This document shows, in pieces, positions 23,262 through 35,585 of a stretch of 64,000 bases of DNA. A program made the translations under genes and the position numbers. The first letter of the stretch is position 1, and each line of letters opens with the position of its first letter. Location: NCBI GenBank assembly GCA_964019695.1, contig OZ026517.1, positions 78,657,252 to 78,721,251 of the forward strand, read 5' to 3'. The notes under the pieces were generated by a model. That model was not told the DNA's origin. It ran no database searches and saw only the letters and a list, made by a program, of their open reading frames with translations. This DNA comes from Loripinus fragilis (lineage: Eukaryota; Mollusca; Bivalvia; Lucinida; Lucinidae).

Positions 23262-24470
23262 TACTGAACGAAACTTCTAAACCGCCAGTTAACACAACAC
23301 ATTTTTTCAGTATAGCTCATTTATTATAAAACTGTTTGAAATGATATTTAACACAGTATATTTGGGCACATGTATCCGTCGATTGAACATAACAAAGTTT
23401 GATTCAATAAGGATGTTCATTTATGCGTAACGATAGAGTACTAATACCTGTTTTGCACGTGGCACACGATGCTAAATGTTTTTTCGCCTTGTGTATACTC
23501 GTATTTTCATCGACAACTATCGGACAACATTATTTTATCACAAAAATAACAAAGTTTGGGTTGTATGAGTATAAAGTAGAGGGGTCGGGCTGTGGGTTCA
23601 ATCGAAATAGGGGCCTCGTTGAGACAGATTCATAATTTATCATAAGGTTTGGCATGTTTTGATAGAGCCGAAAGTTTAAACCACAACCTGTCGGTCATTT
23701 TTCATTTCTGCACTCGTATGACGAGAAAAATCGACAAAAAATGAGTATTACGTATGTCATAAAATGTCCTGTATAGTCCACCATACTTTGGTGCGGTGAT
23801 TCAAAAATGCTGCATTGGACAGTCGGAAGTGTCGAGATTAATTTGCAGCACACGCTTAATGGGTGACGGATGTTTCAATAATATTGTAGACAAAAACATT
23901 TCATCACCATTAACACATTTCTGTGTTCTTATAGGCCATATGGGCCTCCATAGGAGCACTGAATTGCACGAAAATTGCGACTTTATTACTAAATAAACAC
24001 GATAGTGTTCAATAATGTCCATTTATAGCACCAGAAAGTTCCAATAATATTGTGGACAAAAACATGTAATCTCCATAAATCATTCTTGTGTTGTTTTATG
24101 TCATATGGGCTTCCATAGGAACATTATGGCTTACCTGAAAATTCCTACTTCATAAAAGCTAAACCCAAAAATGTTCAATAATCTCCATTTATAACACCAT
24201 AAAGTTGGTGTTTTTCACTTAAGGTCCCTGGAATACTTGATTTTAAGCGATGAGTTCAATTTTTAGCGTTTGTGTGAAAATGAAATGCGATGGTGCCTTT
24301 ATACAGTCTTTCAATTGAGCATGTTGATTTCAATTTATGAAAATGAAATTTTGAAAGGTTCAGATTAATTGATTTTTCCATATAGAGTGTAAATTTTAGC
24401 CATGTATGTATCATATATTTTAAGATATATGAGAAAATATTGGGTGGCGGTTTAGAAGTTTTGTTCAGTA
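23262..24470. mobile_element. TA-flanked inverted-repeat element (Tc1/mariner-like)
   Basis: TA duplication at 23260-23261 and 24471-24472. The inverted ends are TACTGAACGAAACTTCTAAA then CCGCCA on the left, matched by TGGCGG-TTTAGAAGTTTTGT-TCAGTA on the right, about 26 bp with one or two mismatches. Two diverged ~170-bp direct repeats lie inside (about 23875-24045 and 24046-24210). There is no intact transposase. The first bases (TACTGAAC) match those of the element at 44426-45435. Confidence 0.75.
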
Positions 24471-24814
24471 TACCTATTATTCGAATTTCGATTATCCGAA
24501 AAATTCAATTTTTCGAAGTGATTTGTCGGTCCCGATTAAAGAAATGGCTATTAAATTACCTTTCAAGATTCGAAGTCCAAATGTCACGCATGGTGATCAT
24601 GATTTCTTTGTTTGGTCGAGTTTATTTTTATTATATAGATTAATAATAAGAAAAAAATAGGTGAATGCCATTACAATAATACTTCATCAGTGTTGACGTG
24701 GTCTATTGTCATATACAGCATGGATGTTGGTGACCTGATTTTGAATGAAACGATTCAAATCTGAATATCGATATATAAACAAACAGGTTTTAAAATATTA
24801 AAACCAAACCAATA

Positions 24815-24904
24815 ATGTGTATGATGTATATATGTTCAATGTTTCTATCTTGCTTTTGTAATTGTGCTTTATTTGTATGCTCTTCACATGTGGAGGAAAT
24901 AAAG

Positions 24905-24956
<52 letters not shown>

Positions 24957-24957
24957 T
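24815..24957 (+). repeat. (ATT)n microsatellite, possibly a LINE 3' tail
   Basis: About 16 ATT repeats follow GGAGGAAATAAAG. An AATAAA followed by a simple-repeat tail is how many non-LTR retrotransposons end. No coding remnant was recognised upstream. Confidence 0.55.
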
Positions 24958-26377
24958 AAGGTCGTCTGCAATGATGGTTTTGTTTGATGTTTTTTAAATG
25001 TCTAATTATGGGCAATAAATGAGCTAAACTTGATTTTAATTGGATCTTCTCATCCTTTGATTTATTCTTGACCACTGTTTACATTATATTTATTATAGAA
25101 TACAAGTATGTCTACAGAATTCCAAAGGGCCCTTACTTAGACTACAGTTATAATTCTGTCTGATTACTCTACTGGTTGTGATGAGATGAGACGAGCAATT
25201 ATTTTGCCACACAAGCAGATATAATGATAGATATTGTATACGACTTGGATAAGGATTAGTTTAGATATTTTAAAACATTTAACCAATTTAACAAATACTA
25301 AATTGTCATGTTAAAATAGAAACTATTATTTTCCACGCCCCTCTATCTATATCGTAGTATTATACATATATGGAAATATTGAAAAAGTTTATATATAACA
25401 TCTGTAAAAAAGGTCTTGATAATAGAGCAATGAATTGCTTCCTAAGATTAAAGCACCAAAGCCCAGAGATTTATAAGAAACCATGATTTCCCTTTGAAAT
25501 ATCATCTCTTACACCAAGTCAATGGCCTTGCTAAATTATTATGTTAGGTAACATAAGTTACAACCTGTAACACAACCTGTATCAAGTACTCCTATCTTGT
25601 TGTTTAACATGCAAAATCTATGATTCTTTAATATATGAGCAAGACTATCAAAATATGGAAGATTTTATATAATTTTTACGTAAATAATACCTACCAAATT
25701 GGGCTCCTTAAAACTTGGGGTAGTGTTGTTTAATTGCTTATATAAGGCAATGCATTTAAGATAGATAAACACACTTTGTTTTTTTTCTATAAGCCAAATA
25801 AGTGTGTTAGTACAACAGATTAAAAGCATTTTAAAAATTCACAAATCAGCTGTAAAATTAAATGCTATTGGTCACAGTTACCGTTTTTAAAGGGTAGTTT
25901 TATGTAAGTAACGCACATAACACATTAGGATGCCGTAATTTTGCTTTAAAACTTTTATCTGCAGCTTAGGTATCCAGCAGGCAGACTATATGTGTGATTT
26001 AAATAGTTAGTTTAATACCTTCTTTCTGTAGCACAGCCTTTTAACTTTTCATTTTCTGAATTTTATATGGTAACATATGTAACAGACTGTCAGAGGCAAA
26101 CACCAAATCGTAAACATGCAAACGTCTCTTATTCTACGCAGCTTGAAATGCTCTTTTAAGATACGATGTGTCTGCAAAATTCTTTAGCGGGGAGCAAAAC
26201 ATTCTCAGCCATCAGTCTAACAATGATACATTGCCATTTTGGTAACGTATATTTTAGGATTTCCCACCAAGGGAGAAATTGAAATCTCTCTGTTTTTATA
26301 TAAAACTCTCACAACTTTGAACACAGAGTGTAAAATACTTCTTTGAGCTAAAAACTGAAAATACTATTTTGGATAAA
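24958..26377. other. unassigned AT-rich sequence
   Basis: No gene or clear element. The motif GGTAACATA(T/A)GTAAC recurs loosely (near 25552 and 26069) and similar GTAACATATATAAC words recur at 33.7, 36.8 and 37.1 kb, suggesting a diverged dispersed repeat. Confidence 0.35.
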
Positions 26378-26802
26378 AAAAACCCGCAGGGTTTTTCTCC
26401 CATTTCATTTTGTGGGGGGAAAAACCCCGCGGGGGAAAAACCCTGCGGGGGAATTTTCTTTTTCCTCTAGAGGCACAATATAATGCTGAAAGTTATTGAT
26501 ATACCTTTTATTATGCATTGTGATGAATAATAATTCAAAAAAGTCAATTTGAATTTTTCAAAAAACCCTGCGGGGTTTTTCCCCCACAATCTGAAATGGG
26601 AGAAAAACCCCGCGGGGGAAATCCAAGTTTTGAATTAAGCCATATCAATCATTTTCTGCAATAATTACAATCAAACAAACTTGTTTCTTGAACAAATTTT
26701 AATCTTTATTTTTTTGAAAAAACCCTGCGGGGTTTTTCCCCCATTTGAAAATGTGGGAGAAAAACCCCGCGCGGGGTTTTCAAAACCCCGCGGGGTTTTT
26801 AA
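26378..26802. repeat. cluster of nested CCCCGCGGGG palindromes
   Basis: Three patches (26378-26453, 26563-26621, 26718-26802) repeat AAAACCCTGCGGGGTTTTT and GAAAAACCCCGCGGGGG. Each unit is a palindrome, and paired units also form larger inverted repeats joined by CCCCCA-TTTTG-TGGGGG-type links. This GC-rich material is sharply different from the AT-rich surroundings. Function and family are unknown. Confidence 0.8.
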
Positions 26803-27034
26803 CTTTGACCATTTTTTTCACCATGATGGCATATATTTTTTTAGTCATAATTATATATGTTTTGCTCCCTTATGTCTGTATTTATGTAATATAGTGGTTT
26901 AGAGTCTTTTGCATCACTAGAAAGATGATGTGATTTTGCCAAATTCTGGTGTGGCAAAAAAAAACTGGTGGCTGTTAATATTTGCAAAGCTAGGTGCAGT
27001 ATCAAGATATAGGACTGCTCAATTTCGAAATATA

Positions 27035-27126
27035 TGAATGCTATGATTTGTATGCGTTATGGAATATATATCGGAGCCAAGCAACATCCCCCAGTGTATA
27101 ATTCATAACCATACAAATCATAGTAT
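27035..27126. mobile_element. small inverted-repeat MITE
   Basis: GCTATGATTTGTATGCGTTA at the left pairs with TAACCATACAAATCATAGTA at the right. The ends resemble those of the 501-bp element at 28800-29300, so this may be a shortened relative. Confidence 0.6.
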
Positions 27127-27135
27127 AGGTAAAGT

Positions 27136-27420
27136 CGAAGGCAAAGAACTGACACAATCAAGCACCGCACCTGACCCGAGACACCATATGATAGAGAGAC
27201 AAAACACAAGGCTGTATCACACACAAGAGCGCCAATAGGTCAGCCAGGCGACCACAAGGCTGCAAAGACAATATAATAAAGAAAAACGTGAATCATAAAC
27301 AGCAAAAAGGATCCACTAAAGACGCACCGCCTTGGAACGGTCAGTAAACACTCACTGGAGGGCGTAAACATGTTTAACGGTACCTGCCTCACCCCTATAT
27401 AAGATGTGGATCAAGACATA
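27136..27420 (+). repeat. dispersed repeat R1
   Basis: CAATCAAGCACCGCACCTGA, GGTCAGCCAGGCGACCACAA, AAAAGGATCCACTAAAGACG, CACCGCCTTGGAACGGTCAG, CTCACTGGAGGGCGTAAAC, ATGTGGATCAAGACAT. Matching copies lie at 34930-35175 (minus), 37505-37742, 41095-41410, 43655-43725 (minus, partial), 46420-46480 (minus, partial), 56640-56700 (partial) and around the LINE at 47.6-50.5 kb. It is non-coding; parallel short open frames in copies reflect DNA similarity. Confidence 0.7.
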
Positions 27421-28300
27421 GCCTATTTAGCCCTGACCCAGATGTTCCCTAGGTTCCAACATGTCAGTTTCAGATCATGAAATATACACATTCTGTACCA
27501 TTTTTCAATCTTGGTACTTCTACTTTTAGCACTGACGTGTTCAGATGGGACAAAATTGACTTTGTGACATGCATTTAATTGTATTATAAACTTTTGGAAT
27601 GTTAATACTTGGGACACATATTACTATGCACATGACACAGATGATACGTTTGTGCATTTCAGACTTACAAAATGGAACAGTGGAAATTCTGATCAGGTAA
27701 TACAATCTGGTGCCGTTTTATATGTGTTTATTAAACAAGCAGTGTACTTTCAGACATCAATTGAACAGCCTTGTCCTTGTTTATGTTTGTTTATTCCACT
27801 ATTTCCTGTGTTGTCCAGGCTCCAAGGTTATAAGACTCAACTGAGCAATGACATTTCAATTGCTAATAAAAGGAAACATGGGGAGAAATCAAGGTTTTTC
27901 CTGCATTAAAGTTTTCAGATGCTGTATTTATCGAGCTAATAAGTGTTAAAATGCCAACAATTGTTGGAATTTAAACATTTATCAGCAGGATGAATTTCAT
28001 GCTCAGTTGAGTTGAGCATGAAACAGTTTTATAGCGCGGAGCCTGGCTTCAATTTGAAATGTCTAATTCTTAACACTACTTGTAGGGTTCTAAAATCAAA
28101 AGTATCTTTGTCAGTATCCTCTCATCGAGTGATGGCAAATCACCTCAAAGAAGTGTAAGGAAAAAAGACCCCGTTCAATAAGTTCCTAGTAAAACAAAAT
28201 AAAGTGGGCGGGCTATGAGCTAAAATTTAAGTAGAGCAGGCATCTCTCTCTTCCTCAGTGAGGTGATTGCACAGCTTAGAGCTACGTATATTTAAGAAAC
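27421..28300. other. unassigned sequence
   Basis: AT-rich with no supported gene. A short inverted repeat ATGCTCAGTTGAGTTGAGCAT lies near 27999-28019. Confidence 0.35.
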
Positions 28301-28425
28301 AAAATCGAGTTTTGGAAGGTTCGTGGAATCATGAATACTTCGGGTCTCTTGCAAAGGGCTTCATGTTAACTTTGCAAGAGACCCGAAGTATTCATGATTC
28401 CATAAACCTTCCAAAAATTGAATTT
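28301..28425. mobile_element. 125-bp foldback, about 55-bp arms
   Basis: TGGAATCATGAATACTTCGG continuing GTCTCTTGCAAAG is followed after 13 bases by its exact reverse complement. Outside the core the arms continue with a few mismatches to about 28301 and 28425. The perfect core of ~33 bp implies recent origin or hairpin-based copying. Confidence 0.85.
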
Positions 28426-28799
28426 ATTGCTTGTATTTACATTTTATCATAGATGTCTAAAATATAAAAAATATTATTAATTCAGGAATTAAAACAGTTT
28501 TGTATTTAAAGTATATTCGTATTTAACGGTTTAATCAGAGTGTAAAACGGAAAAGCGGAACAGCCAGTGTGAACACGGACAGCCAATGGAGCAATTTTTC
28601 ACGTGCGACTCAGGTGTGGCTCGCTGTCAATCACAACCCCAGTGTCACATCTGGCGAATGAATTCGATGTTCGAAGCGAATTGCACGGGAGGCGAGCTTT
28701 GCAGCTGTCAATCAAATTTTGTGTAATTCATGAGGATATGAACGGATTCAAAAATCTAAAGATTCATTTACGGATTGCTTTTAAATTGTAAATATGTTA

Positions 28800-29300
28800 T
28801 ACTATGTTTTATATTGGTTATGTATATGGTTTACTAGGTTATGCACTATATACATTACGAGGGAGCGTAGTTCTAGATTGCATATTTCTCGCATACATGT
28901 ACCAGATCGGGATTTCCGTTGTTTTTACCTGTGTGAGATCATTCTATCTCACATACCCGTACCAGCCCATGGGAAAGATACAAAACGGCCGCATGTCGAT
29001 CCGTGACGTCATTGTAATGTTAAAATGACGTCACCATGTCGCATCTCGGCGTATTCAGATTATCTGGAAGCTTTTTTAATGTTTTTTCACACTATAAAAT
29101 GAGGTATTTAGTGGTAAGCAAGAAAAAAAACCATTATTTGTGTCTGGATGGGATAGAAAAAATCCATCCCTCGCTATCAACGTGGGTCATCAATCGGAAA
29201 GCCTCCTGATGCCAGTCGGTGACCCACGGGACGATTTTTTCTATCCAACCCTCACACTAAAGATTCATTCTTATATACATAACCAATACAAACCATAGTA
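28800..29300. mobile_element. 501-bp TA-flanked MITE
   Basis: TA at 28798-28799 and 29301-29302. Left end TACTATGTTTTATATTGGTT then ATGTATAT; right end ATATACATAACCAATACAAA then CCATAGTA, about 30 bp inverted with few mismatches. Two inner inverted repeats are present: GTGACGTCAT...ATGACGTCAC (29003-29034) and GGATAGAAAAAAT...ATTTTTTCTATCC (29150-29249, with GTGGGTCA/TGACCCAC inside). No open frame. Confidence 0.75.
29003..29034. promoter_or_regulatory. paired TGACGTCA sites
   Basis: Two consensus CRE octamers (TGACGTCA) face each other 14 bases apart in a perfect 9-10-bp inverted repeat. They lie inside the MITE at 28800-29300. CREB/ATF binding is plausible by consensus only. Confidence 0.35.
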
Positions 29301-29390
29301 TAAGCTAATAAGGACTGAACCATTATAGTCGTTCCCTGTGTTGCCGACACGCTGGTGTCAGATTTTGGAATATACATATAATACATACAC

Positions 29391-29553
29391 ATTATCATAA
29401 TAGTAACTTGATCTGGCGTACTGTATCACGTCGAGTGGATGAGGTCATACCATCGGATCACCCGAGACGTGTAGCGTCGAGGGTGATCCAATGGTATGAC
29501 CTCACCCACGAGACGTGATACAGTACACCAGATCAAGTTACTATTTTGATAAT
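29391..29553. mobile_element. 163-bp foldback, about 73-bp arms
   Basis: Left arm starts ATTATCATAATAGTAACTTG and runs to GGATCACCC; the right arm is its reverse complement with about seven mismatches, ending ATTTTGATAAT. The loop is about 17 bases. Non-coding. Confidence 0.85.
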
Positions 29554-29766
29554 ATGTTTATTATATGCCTTTTTTCTGACATTCTTTCTGATTTTAAAAC
29601 CTGTTTTGGTCTTTAATCCCGAAAAATAGCGGGAACGTTTGCCATAACGTTACGTTTCTTGACGTCACGTCAACATGTTTTCCGTCTCTGGTTCTCGCAA
29701 TTTACTTTACGTAACGTCGCCGAAAAGCAGGTAACCGACGTTAGCCTCGTTTAAAAGGATAGTGAT

Positions 29767-29854
29767 ATGGATTCAGAAAACATCAGTTCGTTGGTCCGGC
29801 TTTCTCTATCAGATTGCCAGAAAACAGACAGTTCTAAAGTCGTATCAGTTATAG
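29767..29854 (+). CDS. candidate first coding exon (weak)
   Basis: ATG at 29767 with G at +4 opens 29 codons beginning MDSENISSLVRLSLSDCQKT and ends at ATAG|GTATAT, a fair splice donor. The preceding ~200 bases are richer in CpG than the surroundings and contain TTGACGTCACGTC near 29660, which is promoter-like. I do not recognise the peptide and no following exon was identified, so a chance open frame is quite possible. Confidence 0.2.
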
Positions 29855-30651
29855 GTATATAATAAAGCATTTTGCTGCACTTAATTGAACAGGTTTCCAA
29901 TGTGTTCCTATGGAGAAATGGATTTCGGTTTACAACATGTTTTGTTATATATATATTGAAAAACTTTAATAATGTGTGGTTGTGACATATTCTTAAATAT
30001 GGAACCATATCACGGTGGTCAGATTCTGACAACTTATTAACCTACTTCTCTTCATCAATTATGAAGTTTTGGATAATCAAGATAATAAACACTGACTAGT
30101 TTTAGGGTAACCTGTTCTCAATATTTTTCGCAATGAAAAAATTAAAAATCTGCGGATAAATTATTTTACGTGTCAAATATTTTCTAAGTTAATTCATAGT
30201 TATTTTGCCAGCTAAGGTCTTACTAAAAATCCAATTTTTTTTAAATATAAGACTCTATACATCGACTTCAAACTGGCTTTTTGGGAGGTCTGGTCAAAAA
30301 AACGTGTTCCCTCTACACTTTCATGTAGTCTTTGTTTCCAAAGGAAAATCTTTTTAAGAACATATTTGACTTCAATAGAGCTGGTACATGTAGTTGAGAC
30401 TGTGCGGCAGCGGTATTTAAAAGCGTCACCCTGCCCTTCACTATAGTGTAGATTTTATTTTCTTGTCCTTTGGGATCATGGAATCAATTGTGGAACCAAA
30501 TAACCATTGAAGGATCACTTTTGAGGCTTCAGTTCGTTAAAGGAATCATTGCTTCCAAAGGATAATCTTTTAATAATATATTTACACTTTTCACCATAGA
30601 AATCATGGAACTAAATTATTCATGACGCTTCTCCCAAACTGACATTCTTAT

Positions 30652-30698
<47 letters not shown>

Positions 30699-32697
30699 CG
30701 AACTTTAACGTTCAACTTGTTGAATTGCATCTGTTGTGGGGGCGGGGTGGTATAGCATTCCATTCTTCTGTGGCAAAAAGAATGTTACCACTCACTCCTT
30801 TAAGCAGCGCTTCAGCTGAAAATCAAAACAAGAAAATGCAAAAACTGGGCTATAGATATTACCAGAAGAAACCTGCTTAAATCCCCAGATTCATTATACG
30901 CAAAAAAGTTTGAAATAATCTAATAGTTTGTTAACGTAATATATAACATCAAACGTGTTAGGTTTAATGCTAGAAAACACGCTGTCTGTAGGAGTTCATT
31001 TTGGCGTGATGACAAGGCTTTTTATGATGGCCAAGGGTATACAATGCTTGTATTTGACAGTTTTCGAGGAGTTAAACTTACCACTTGTTTCAGAAATCTT
31101 TAATGAATAATGAATGTTATAAGCCCAATGATGCTGATGCATCCCTCTTCTTCCCTGAGCGTAAATAGAGGATTCTACATAAGTGTTCATGTATTATTGA
31201 ATTTATCAAACGATTTGAGAAAAAGAGATAATATACAAGGCTTGTCGAATATTTCATCGCTCTTTTGCAACGAGTTTAAAATGCATTAACATAGTACATT
31301 GTCGCACGAATGTTAGAATCTTAGTATCTATTTTATGACACAGAAGTACTTTGAAATCGCGTGTTTTTAGTGCTAAGCTTATGGTTTTGCCTAATATACA
31401 CTTTTTAACCCATATAAGCATAGCGTCCTTTTTGTGGGAAATCGGCAAATAGTGTGAAACCAGATCAAACGCCGCTAAATGCCGCGTCTGATCAGGTTCT
31501 CCGCTATTTGCGTACAGAAGTTTCTTTTAAAATTTGAATGAAATGAAATGAACAATATCACCCCAAAACCCTAAAATTGGAAATGGACTCGTCCAATAGG
31601 TAAGGATTTGAAAATACATTCGGCATATATGGGTTAACTCTAAGTGTGTCATATTATCTGAGCCAGCACATGAAACGTTGGTACGTATCGCATTGTCTAG
31701 CATCGATTGTTCGGGTGAGCGTGCATAGACTCGACAAAGCCTTTGCTGCGCGCATACACACATTCTGGGTGAAGATTTGAACTCAGACCAAACTGTATAC
31801 CTCTGGCATTGCTAGATACGTCGGCATGTACGTTTAAAGTAAGCTTTTGCGTATTTGTGATACATGGAATTACCAAGATCGCGTGAGCTAGCACATTTCA
31901 GCCATGCCATACATGTAACAAACCAACAAAATGAGTGAGAGCCGGGTGAAGACTCAGACCAAATGGACAACCATCCAGTCTAATCACAGTCTTAGTAGTG
32001 CCTCAGTATGTAATTAAGGAACCAAGCTTTCTTCATGCGGACATCGAAGACGGATCAGACCGAGCTAATGCCTAGGCTAATCTGAGTCGTGTTGTGACGC
32101 GCAGTCACATTGTCTCATTTGAATTGTTGCATAATAAAACTAGTACAATGAAACGTGTACACGTACCCAGCCAAGATTAAGTTCAGCCTCGGGGTGGGTG
32201 GTAGGGTTGGTACAGACGTGCGTCCGGAATGGCCCCCTTTATCGTACCACAGATTTATCAATGGGTATGTTTTTTGTAGTCAAAATATATGTTCGAAAAT
32301 GGCAATGTGCCATAATTTGACATAAACACAGCTAATTTTTCAGGTGTGGCTACAGATGTACTAAGTACACATTGGTTTAAATTTTGTATGTATCAGTGGG
32401 TAGAAAAGTAAATCCTAAATGCATGAAACTGTCCGAATTTTCGGATAATCGTTCATATGAATGGGATGAGTACATGTATTTAATATTTAAAATTTCAAAC
32501 ATTACCCCCGACCCCACCGAGGGGTCAGCCTGCAAATCTGCCATTTCTGATGAGGAAAAATGGTAAACTTACTCCAATCCTAGCATCATCCTAACTCTAT
32601 GCATGCTGGGTATTTCTGCATGTTTCCTTTTTTTGTTTTTTTATTTTTAAAATACCCTTTTCAGGAAGATAATCAGGGCAAACAAACAGTTTGGAAA
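29855..32697. other. unassigned sequence with a (GT)n run
   Basis: Holds a GT microsatellite (about 30653-30697) and a short palindromic element at 31443-31513. Also a GACCCC/GGGGTC hairpin near 32513-32527. No supported coding region. Confidence 0.45.
31443..31513. mobile_element. short palindromic element (ACCAGATCAGA family)
   Basis: GGCAAATAGTGTGAAACCAG, ATCAAACGCCGC, then CCGCGTCTGATCAGGTTCTC and CGCTATTTGC form an imperfect palindrome like those at 5327-5398 and 46766-46833. Confidence 0.65.
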
Positions 32698-32858
32698 CAG
32701 AATATGTAGTTCGGAATCCAAGATCCAAAGTTTGATTTACCCTACATGATCTTGGCCAGAAGTTTTGATGCTTGTTATCGGTAGGTATATGTTAGTAGTC
32801 TACAGTCCAGGTGAGTGTATAAAAAATTAGGCCCACGAAAGTCTTCAAAATGGACATT
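32698..32858 (+). repeat. dispersed repeat R2, plus-strand copy
   Basis: GGAATCCAAGATCCAAAG, TTTGATTTACCCTACATGAT, TTTTGATGCTTGTTATCGG, TAGGTATATGTTAGTAGTCT, CAGGTG. An opposite-strand copy lies at 37857-38010, so about 5 kb of AT-rich DNA sits between inverted copies. Confidence 0.7.
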
Positions 32859-34929
32859 AATTACGTTTCCCCTCATTTTCTTAAAAACTAAAATATGTAA
32901 ATACGTCTGTCAAGGCGGCAGTTGTAATGTTTAAATGAACAAAACAGTTATGCAATCTGTTAGAACATGCTATTTTCTATGCATATTGATGTTTATAAAG
33001 GTCATTTGTTTTCATTATAAGGTCATTTACGTTACATTTCAACTATATCCTTAAATTCCAAAATATTTTGTTAAATAGTTGCAGTTGACAAAACTATTAA
33101 TAAGTATTTTAGTTTATGACAATATGTATTCAAAAGACCATTTACTGACAATTTCAAAACTGCAAACAAATATCTTTTATCACAAATACTTTGTCAAATA
33201 TAAGATTTCAATTAGATGACCTCCGATAAAACGTTATATAAGTTAAGAACCCTTAAATTTTGGATTTAAGCAGGCAATTCTTTCTAAAAGCTTTTATACA
33301 CCTTCTGATAATTGTTTGATGACACTCGACTTAATAGTAGTACTTAATAGTATTTCTTGTGTAAAATATCATTTTTATTCGATTTTCAATAGGTCACGTA
33401 TATAACAAATGTAAAGACAAACAAATAATGCTTAATTTCATTGGATAGATTTATTTCAATAGAAGGTAAGATGTGTTTAATAGACATGAAATATCCATTT
33501 TTTCCAATATAAAATTATAAGTTCTAATTAAGCAGCTGTGTGAATATGGGTGTATATTTTCTTTTTAAGAACTTTTATAGTTCTTAGCTTAAAACAACCA
33601 CACGTTCTTTGCTATTTTTTCTCAGTTGTTTGTTATAAAATATATAAACCAATAACATGATAAATTTAACGCAACATCGCAGCTAGGATACATTCCCTTG
33701 TTCTGTCAAATATGATAAAGTAACATATATAACTAAAGAAATATATATCATAATTATATATTGGTCTCAACTGTTTTCAGTATACAACTGAGTCTGAAAA
33801 CCTGAACAGATTAAGGTATTTGCATTTTTCTTTTAATTGAAAAAAAATCTTAGCTATTCAAAAGCAACCAAAGCTTTATGTCAAACCAGTCCACACGTAT
33901 GAGTCTTGTAAATAGTAAATAATAGATTCGTCCTTATCATATCTGGCTCATTTATGATAAAATATCTGTGAATTACTGAAATGCAGTGTGGATGGTGGAA
34001 ACTTTGTTGTTGCTCCCATTGATTATAGGAGTTATGTTTTGGACCATTGTTTTCTAATTTGGTTCTTGATGCCCTTTCTCGTTCTGCGATTATCTTGCTA
34101 AGGAAGATGGCTGGTTGCTTTACTTTGAATAAGTTGTAGCTATCTGTGTCCATTCCTCATGGTGCCATGGGTCGGTCGGCATTCTGTGGCTGTGACATTT
34201 CCTGGCCATATTTTGTTGCAGAAAGCATATGTTTGCTGGCAATCCAGATAGCAGCAAGCCGTTGATATTTGAAGTAAAATGATGCATATGTTACAATTAA
34301 TATATGGCAATATTTGTGTCTTTAATCCGTTATACTTCAAAAAGACTGGCTTTTACTGAGACATTGTAAAACTTAAAAGTGAATGGGTCATTAAAATGAA
34401 ACATTTCTGTAAAACTAGTGAGTGGTGAAAATCAATCATAAGGGTGGGTTTTACATGGAAATGCAGTGGTCACAAATGATGCGACAATTTCCAAGGAATC
34501 TGTTCAATTGTTATTTATTATACCAGATTAAATTTACAAAACTCAAAGAGACAGAAGAAGTTTAGGCCATATTTGACCATGTGACATTCAAATTACTGTT
34601 AAATAGATTGTACAAGTATTTTAGAGTGTTGTGGAGTGTCTAGAGTAAAAACGTGCAGTCATAAGATCATACTTAGTTTAAGCAAATAGTGTTAAAATAG
34701 CCAATGTTGATTTTGGCCATAGTACCGTTGCAGTATGTGAGTCCCATTTTGAAGAAATGCTCGAGTCCTGTAAATCGATCGCCTAATATAGCAGCGTTTC
34801 ATGTACATTAAATAAAAGATAAATGTAAAACAACAGGAAAGAGACAAAGGCATATCAATTGTTAAAACAAAACTTAATAATTACATGGACGCACAGTAAT
34901 GAAGGTTCTCTATTAAGTAACATGACCAT
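32859..34929. other. unassigned AT-rich sequence
   Basis: No gene recognised. CACGTATATAAC and GTAACATATATAAC words (33397, 33720) recur as in the 36.8-37.1 kb region. Confidence 0.35.
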
Positions 34930-35175
34930 CACCAACAATATACTTCTTTTGTGGATCTTTTTTGTTATTTATGTTTTGTGTTTGTCATGTTTTCTTGTCT
35001 ATTCATTGTAGCCTTGTGGTCACCTGTTGGGAAAGGGCTGACCTCTTGGCTCTCTTGTATGTGATGTTTTATTGGGTTTTTGTCACTTTCCCATGTGGTA
35101 TCCTGGGTCAGGTGTGGTGTTTGATTGTATCGATTCCTGATCTTTGCTTTCTTTCTTACTTTAACATAATACACC
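34930..35175 (-). repeat. dispersed repeat R1, minus-strand copy
   Basis: Contains GTGGTCACCTGTTGGGAAAG, GTATCCTGGGTCAGGTGTGG, GATTGTATCGATTCCTGATC, the reverse complement of the R1 wording at 27.1, 37.5 and 41.1 kb. Confidence 0.7.
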
Positions 35176-35414
35176 AAGAAAGTATGCATAAAGTAACGAT
35201 AAGAATGTAATATGCATTTTTAATTTATCTCCCATTTTCTTAATAACAATAGTCTCCATAAGAATTTATACTTCTTTTGCTTTGAAATAAATCATGATAC
35301 ATCTCAGATAGTGATATAATATTTCTTTATTTTCAATTGCGCTATATGTAAGTATAATATAGCATACTATTTGTTGAATAGCATATCATCCGTTGAATAT
35401 GTTATCTAAAAGTA

Positions 35415-35585
35415 GGGAGTGAATGGTTCAGTGGTAGAGTGCTTGTCTCGAGATCGAGGGGTTGTAGTTTTGAGCCTCGCCAGCATCACGCAAACACATT
35501 GATCCTTGCTTCGTACTTGTTTAACCCAGGAAGACCTATCCGGACATAACTAAAAATGTTGCTGAGAAGTACAGAATCAAGTTAA
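35415..35585 (+). mobile_element. tRNA-derived SINE (type 1), diverged
   Basis: ATGGTTCAGTGGTAGAGTGC (A box), a decayed B box (GTTTTGAGCC), ACCCAGGAAGACCTATCCGG, and a tail GAAGTACAGAATCAAG. Internal deletions are visible. Confidence 0.8.

Noticed and set aside
26378..26802. AAAACCCC-like words as telomeric repeats
   Set aside because: They occur as isolated palindromes with CGCGGGG centres, not as head-to-tail telomere repeats.
30650..30880. Frame starting with Cys-Val repeats
   Set aside because: Translation of the (GT)n run.
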